The notes beneath the pieces are model-generated. The model did not search any database, had not been told where the DNA came from, and saw only the letters and a program-made list of their open reading frames with translations. A DNA stretch of 64,000 nucleotides from Apricaphanius iberus (Eukaryota; Chordata; Actinopteri; Cyprinodontiformes; Aphaniidae), in assembly GCA_028564705.1 (NCBI GenBank), contig JAPXFQ010000113.1, forward strand, positions 930,001 to 994,000, given 5' to 3'. The position numbers and the translations under genes are program-made. Shown here in pieces: positions 60,498-64,000 of this stretch. Position 1 is the first letter of the stretch; each line of letters starts with the position of its first letter.

Positions 60498-60573
60498 TAA
60501 ACTATTTTTCCATATTAAAAAGGAATCATGTAAATGCGTGGAGCGCCATTTTCTCTCTAGTTTTCTAACATTC

Positions 60574-60880
60574 TGTCACGAATGAGAATGAGAACCACCA
60601 AGGATTGCAAACCCAAGAGTTTTAGGAAGGAAAATTTATTTAGTCCAAAGAGCACAGCCGCTTCGGGTGGGGAGGCCCCCTGGCCAACAGGGAGCGGGAT
60701 CACTAGGGAGGGTAGAGGAGAGGTTAGAAACAATGCAGGACACAAGAGAAAACTGAGGAAAGTCCCTCCTTGTGGGTCCTGAGGCTCGAGAAGTCCAAAT
60801 CCAAAACAGGAAGAGAATCAGAAATCCAAACATAAAGTGTCCTCCACAACGGGTCTTGCAATGATCTACTCACAGACTTG
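60574..60880 (-). repeat. 3' LTR of the gypsy element (inner boundary approximate)
   Basis: The element terminus on the minus strand is 'attcgtgaca', matching the usual TG...CA form. A poly(A) signal AATAAA is read at 60635-60640, about 60 bp before the end, as expected for R/U5. The start on the minus strand is uncertain: 'tgtgag' just at the integrase stop (about 60870) would give a 5'-TG, but no polypurine tract precedes it. The LTR may therefore be joined to the integrase by a deletion. Confidence 0.6.
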
Positions 60881-61897
60881 AACAGGCACTTTAAAGAGAG
60901 CGGGTCTGGTGGTCAGATAGGTGCTAGCAGAGACCTCACGCTCCTGTGAGGAGAACAGGGGTGGTTGGTAACCAAAAACGACCTCAAACGGAGACAGACC
61001 TGTAGCAGATGACTTGAGGGTGTTGTGGGCAAACTCTGCCCAGACGAGATTCCGGGACCATGAGGTGGGTTCACGAGCACACAACAGCTGCAGGCTAGTC
61101 TTCAGTTGCTGGTTCAACCTCTCAGATTGCCCATTGGTCTGTGGGTGCCAGCCTGAAGAAAGACTGACAGAGACTCCGAGTAAACGGCAGAAAGAAGACC
61201 AGAATCTGGCGGTGAACTGGGAGCCTCGGTCGGAAACAATGTCTCTGGGGATGCCATGAATCCTAAACACATTGGTCAGCAGCGCCTCCGCCGTCCCCTT
61301 AGCAGTGGGGAGTCTAGGAAGGGCAACAAAATGGACCATCTTAGAGAACCTGTCAACAACAGTCAGGATCACAGTGTTACCCTCTGAAGGAGGAAGTCCA
61401 GTCACAAAATCCAGCGAGATGTGGGACCACGGCCTTCTTGGAAAAGGTAACGGGCGCAGAAATCCAGCGGGTGGTGAGTTGGTGGGTTTGACCTGAGCAC
61501 AATCGGGGCAAGCAGAAACGTATTCCTTGACATCCCTAGCGAGAGTGGGCCACCAAAACCGCTGTCTGAAGACCTCAAAGGTCCTCTTCTGGCCCGGATG
61601 GCAGTACATACGTGAGGTATGGAACCACTGCATCACCCGAGGCCGAAGGTTCTCTGGGACGTAAAGGCACTCTGCGGGACAGGCAGACTGAGGGGAAGAA
61701 CTATGGTTAGCTGCCATTACCTCCTCCTCAAGGTCTGTGTTGGTAACCGCCAGTCGCGCAGAAGTGGGAAGGATGAACTCAGGAGTCAAGGTCACAGGTG
61801 TGCAGTCATCCCGCCGTGACAGAGCATCCGCTTTGGTGTTCCTTGAGCCTGGCCTATAGGACAAGGAGAAGGTAAAACGGTTAAAAAACAGGGCCAA
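60866..61897 (-). CDS. Gypsy integrase (with end of RNase H), truncated
   Basis: 343-codon frame. Residues 11-28 are the end of the RNase H region ([16 protein letters not shown]). The HHCC zinc-binding domain has H93, H100, C130 and C133. The catalytic core has aspartates at 163 (SLDFVTG) and 223 (SDRGSQF) and a glutamate at 259 ([12 protein letters not shown]), with the normal 35-residue spacing between the last two. After FGYQPPLF (about residue 315) only some 30 residues remain before a TAG at 60866. The GPY/F module and chromodomain that fish gypsy integrases normally carry are missing. It overlaps the upstream frame by 106 nt because of a frameshift and is not an independent gene. The first methionine is arbitrary. 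Confidence 0.85.
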   Translation of the reverse strand: MALFFNRFTFSLSYRPGSRNTKADALSRRDDCTPVTLTPEFILPTSARLAVTNTDLEEEVMAANHSSSPQSACPAECLYVPENLRPRVMQWFHTSRMYCHPGQKRTFEVFRQRFWWPTLARDVKEYVSACPDCAQVKPTNSPPAGFLRPLPFPRRPWSHISLDFVTGLPPSEGNTVILTVVDRFSKMVHFVALPRLPTAKGTAEALLTNVFRIHGIPRDIVSDRGSQFTARFWSSFCRLLGVSVSLSSGWHPQTNGQSERLNQQLKTSLQLLCAREPTSWSRNLVWAEFAHNTLKSSATGLSPFEVVFGYQPPLFSSQEREVSASTYLTTRPALFKVPVQVCE

Positions 61898-63744
61898 CGA
61901 GCCTGACGTGGGTTCACCCGCTTGGCGGTGCGCAGGTACTCCAGGTTCTTGTGATCAGTGTACACAAAAAAAGGAATCTCAGCCCCCTCTAGCCAGTGGC
62001 GCCACTCCTGCAGGGCCTCCTTGACAGCCAGTAGCTCCCGATCCCCCACATCATAGTTCCACTCTGAACTGGTTAAACGCCGGGAAAAATAGGCACATGG
62101 GTGAACCTTATTGTCATCCCTGGAGCGTTGGGAAAGAACAGCTCCAAGGCCCTCATTGGATGCATCCACCTCCACGATGAACTGCCTTGCTGGATCTGGA
62201 GTGGTGAGTACAGGAGCTGAAGTGAAGCGGTGCTTAAGCTCCTGAAAAGCAGCCTCTGCTCTCTCGTTCCAGGAGAAGGTTCTTTTGCAGGAAGTTAGGG
62301 CATGGAGTGGAGACGCGATCTTACTGTAGTTCCGAATGAAACGGCGGTAAAAGTTTGAAAAACCAAGAAACCTTTGGAGGTCTTTCCGGGTCGTTGGCCG
62401 GGGCCAGTCCAGCACAGCTTTCACCTTCACAGGGTCCATCTCCACCCTCCCTTCTGAAATGATAATTCCCAAAAATGACGTAGTTTTAACATGAAACTCA
62501 CACTTCTCTGCTTTGACGTAAAGCTGGTTCTGGAGTAGCCTCAAGAGAACCTGACGAACGTGATCGATGTGGTCAGTCTCAGACTTTGAGAAAACCAAAA
62601 TGTCATCCAAGTAAACAAACACAAATCTGTTAATCATATCCCCCAGGACGTCATTGATTAGGTTCTGGAAGACTGCGGGAGCGTTTGTCAGGCCGAATGG
62701 CATTACCAGGTATTCGTAGTGACCAGATGGTGTGTTGAAGGCAGTCTTCCACTCGTCCCCAGCCCTGATGCGAACTAGATGGTAAGCATTGCGAAGATCC
62801 AGCTTCGTGAAGACTGTGGCACCCTGAAGAAGTTCGAAGGCAGACGACATGAGTGGTAAAGGGTATCTGTTGCGGATTGTTACCTCATTTAGTCCTCTAT
62901 AGTCAATACACGGCCTCAAACCCCCATCCTTCTTCTTTACAAAGAAAAAGCCTGCTCCTGCTGGAGATGAAGAGGGCCTGATCAACCCAGCTGAAAGAGA
63001 CTCCTCAATGTACTTGTTCAAGGCCTCCCCCTCTGGACCTGTAAGTGAGTACAGCCGACCTCGGGGGGGAACTGCACCAGGAACTAAATCAATGGGACAA
63101 TCGTATGGGCGGTGCGGTGGCAGTGATGCGGCTTTCACCTTGTTAAACACCTCCTTGAGGTCATGGTAGACCTTGGTCAGGTCAGGATACTCCTCTGCTG
63201 TGGTGTTAACCTGGCGGGCAGAGTCTCTCCCCATGGCACGGAGGCACTTAGATGGGCACTCAGGCACCCAGGCCAGAATACTCCCAGTCCTCCAGTCCAC
63301 CTGTGGGTTATGCCGACAGAGCCAAGACAGACCAAGAATGACAGGCAGATCAGTGTCCTTGAGAACATGTAAACTGATTAACTCAAAATGATTGTCTATC
63401 TGCTTCTTGATTTGCTCAGTGATCAGGCGGCTGACAGTGATGAGGTGATTGTCAATGGCTCTGACCTCGAGTGGATGCTGAAGAGGATTGACCCTCACTC
63501 CCCACTTCCTGACCAGCTCCTCGGACATGAAGCTGCAGTCAGTGCCGGAATCAATGAAGGCCTTCTCCCCTTGTACCTGCTTATTGATGTAGAAGTTGAC
63601 TTTAATTCTGTGGTTGGGTTGGGAGGATGAAGACATGGATCGGCTCACACACGACCCCTCCTTTCGTGCTGAGCCGCATCTTTTACTGGACAGGACTGGA
63701 CATGGTGACTTGGAGAGGCACAGTAGAAACAGAGGTTCTGACAT
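61792..63744 (-). CDS. Gypsy pol: protease, reverse transcriptase, RNase H
   Basis: 650-codon frame. The aspartic protease active site [10 protein letters not shown] has its aspartate at 65, with ILGLSWL (136-142) as the flap-side motif. [22 protein letters not shown] (266-285), [20 protein letters not shown] (312-331) with a catalytic aspartate, [15 protein letters not shown] (346-360) and [13 protein letters not shown] (376-388) with catalytic aspartates 380-381. RNase [17 protein letters not shown] with D527, [17 protein letters not shown] with E570, and [10 protein letters not shown] with D597. All catalytic residues are present. After RQARW (about 617) a one-base loss near 61885 diverts the frame, giving an aberrant tail. 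The start is likely reached from gag by a frame change, since pol lies in another frame and overlaps gag by about 100 nt. Confidence 0.9.
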   Translation of the reverse strand: MSEPLFLLCLSKSPCPVLSSKRCGSARKEGSCVSRSMSSSSQPNHRIKVNFYINKQVQGEKAFIDSGTDCSFMSEELVRKWGVRVNPLQHPLEVRAIDNHLITVSRLITEQIKKQIDNHFELISLHVLKDTDLPVILGLSWLCRHNPQVDWRTGSILAWVPECPSKCLRAMGRDSARQVNTTAEEYPDLTKVYHDLKEVFNKVKAASLPPHRPYDCPIDLVPGAVPPRGRLYSLTGPEGEALNKYIEESLSAGLIRPSSSPAGAGFFFVKKKDGGLRPCIDYRGLNEVTIRNRYPLPLMSSAFELLQGATVFTKLDLRNAYHLVRIRAGDEWKTAFNTPSGHYEYLVMPFGLTNAPAVFQNLINDVLGDMINRFVFVYLDDILVFSKSETDHIDHVRQVLLRLLQNQLYVKAEKCEFHVKTTSFLGIIISEGRVEMDPVKVKAVLDWPRPTTRKDLQRFLGFSNFYRRFIRNYSKIASPLHALTSCKRTFSWNERAEAAFQELKHRFTSAPVLTTPDPARQFIVEVDASNEGLGAVLSQRSRDDNKVHPCAYFSRRLTSSEWNYDVGDRELLAVKEALQEWRHWLEGAEIPFFVYTDHKNLEYLRTAKRVNPRQARWPCFLTVLPSPCPIGQAQGTPKRMLCHGGMTAHL

Positions 63745-64000
63745 GACCGTCTGTCTCTCTCCTGCTGGGAGAGTTGGGTACGGCCCAGCTGCATGGGCTC
63801 CTCTTCTGGTCTAGGTGGAGGAAGGCTTGGGCCGGTGGGCCACCTTGGGCTCGAACCGCGGTTAGGAAACCTCAGCCTCTGAGACCTCTCCCTGTTGGAC
63901 TCTCTGATTCGTCTGTCAATGCGAGAGGCCACAGAGATCAAATCATTAATGGCGGACGGGAGCTCACGAGCTGCTAGCTCGTCCTTTATGCGGTCAGACA
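63645..64000 (-). CDS. Gypsy gag, C-terminal part (5' end outside window)
   Basis: Open from the window edge to a stop at 63645. It reads [40 protein letters not shown], a proline-rich linker with [20 protein letters not shown], and a zinc knuckle [14 protein letters not shown] of exact CX2CX4HX4C form, which binds the element's RNA during packaging. The knuckle at the C-terminus and the preceding capsid-end motif are typical of fish gypsy gag. The methionine at 63941 is internal. Confidence 0.8.
   Translation of the reverse strand, partial: SDRIKDELAARELPSAINDLISVASRIDRRIRESNRERSQRLRFPNRGSSPRWPTGPSLPPPRPEEEPMQLGRTQLSQQERDRRSCQNLCFYCASPSHHVQSCPVKDAAQHERRGRV

Larger units (their letters stand above)
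57562..60573 (-). mobile_element. L2-clade (Maui-like) LINE, ORF2 plus full 3' end
   Basis: The best preserved LINE in the window. The 3' end is a (CAATT)n tail at 57562-57580, then the conserved tail block, a UTR, and ORF2 reading leftwards. The UTR carries a 28S rRNA-derived segment at 58080-58478 that is absent from the sister copy at 46.7 kb. ORF2 remains open upstream to 60573 (RKLERKWRSTHLHDSFLIWK in frame before the first called methionine), where it is cut by the LTR of a Ty3/gypsy element. The endonuclease half of ORF2 should lie beyond that insertion, outside the window. Confidence 0.85.
60574..64000 (-). mobile_element. Ty3/gypsy LTR retrotransposon, runs off right edge
   Basis: Reading leftwards: end of gag (63645-64000), protease-RT-RNase H (61792-63744), integrase (60866-61897) and a 3' LTR ending at 60574. 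The domain order with integrase after RNase H is diagnostic of Ty3/gypsy. It is inserted inside the L2 ORF: the LTR terminus, read on the plus strand as TGTCACG, directly abuts LINE coding sequence. The 5' LTR and most of gag lie beyond position 64000. The copy is inactive, with a one-base loss at the RNase H/integrase junction and a truncated integrase C-terminus. Confidence 0.9.

Noticed and set aside
1..64000. CRISPR array, operons or bacterial signals
   Set aside because: No spaced identical short repeats, and the content is plainly vertebrate.
1..64000. tRNA genes
   Set aside because: No credible A-box/B-box pair with cloverleaf pairing was seen on reading; a tRNAscan run would settle it.

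Overview
The window looks like non-coding, repeat-rich DNA from a ray-finned (teleost) fish. It is AT-rich and has no dense open reading frames. Its recognisable content is the usual mix of fish mobile elements: L2-clade LINEs with 'AATTG'-type tails, an RTE/Rex3-like tail ending in GGAT repeats, a restriction-like-endonuclease LINE of the R4/Dong/Rex6 kind, several decayed Tc1/mariner elements, short inverted-repeat elements, and a Ty3/gypsy retrotransposon at the right edge. No host protein-coding exon, tRNA or functional RNA gene could be supported. The only protein-coding sequence that can be defended belongs to mobile elements, and nearly all of it is broken.

Layout. 1-2.5 kb: a highly diverged tandem array (unit about 260-375 bp) of unknown nature. 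2.5-10.3 kb: mostly unique sequence, with a GC-richer promoter-like block at 5.1-5.7 kb (possible first exon read leftwards) and a TA-rich palindrome at 7.65 kb. 10.3-17.6 kb: a repeat cluster holding a Tc1 end, a 356-bp inverted-repeat element, a minus-strand L2 remnant, a plus-strand L2 remnant and, lodged in that L2 between two TA microsatellites, the 3' end of an R4/Dong-like LINE. 17.6-25.4 kb: mostly unannotatable, with old duplicated motifs and an LTR-like unit (TATA box to poly(A) signal, minus strand) at 22.0-23.5 kb. 25.4-30 kb: a 340-bp MITE and a Tc1 element split into halves by about 2.8 kb of later insertions. 30-43 kb: mostly unique, with a 1.4-kb dead Tc1 transposon at 33.9 kb and an RTE-type tail at 37.7 kb. 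43.4-48 kb: L2 fragments and a DNA-transposon remnant. 48-57.5 kb: mostly unique, with a 16-bp perfect hairpin at 52.6 kb.

57.56-64 kb is the most informative part. A minus-strand L2 element has most of a reverse transcriptase ORF. Its 3' untranslated region contains about 400 bp of 28S ribosomal RNA sequence in the opposite orientation, and its ORF is cut on the upstream side by a Ty3/gypsy element (LTR, integrase, RNase H, reverse transcriptase, protease, end of gag) that runs off the window. The order of events can be read directly: L2 inserted, gypsy inserted into L2, then both decayed by single-base indels and an apparent deletion.

Limits: no alignment or database search was possible. 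Family assignments rest on recognised protein motifs and characteristic ends; element boundaries are approximate unless a junction is stated.
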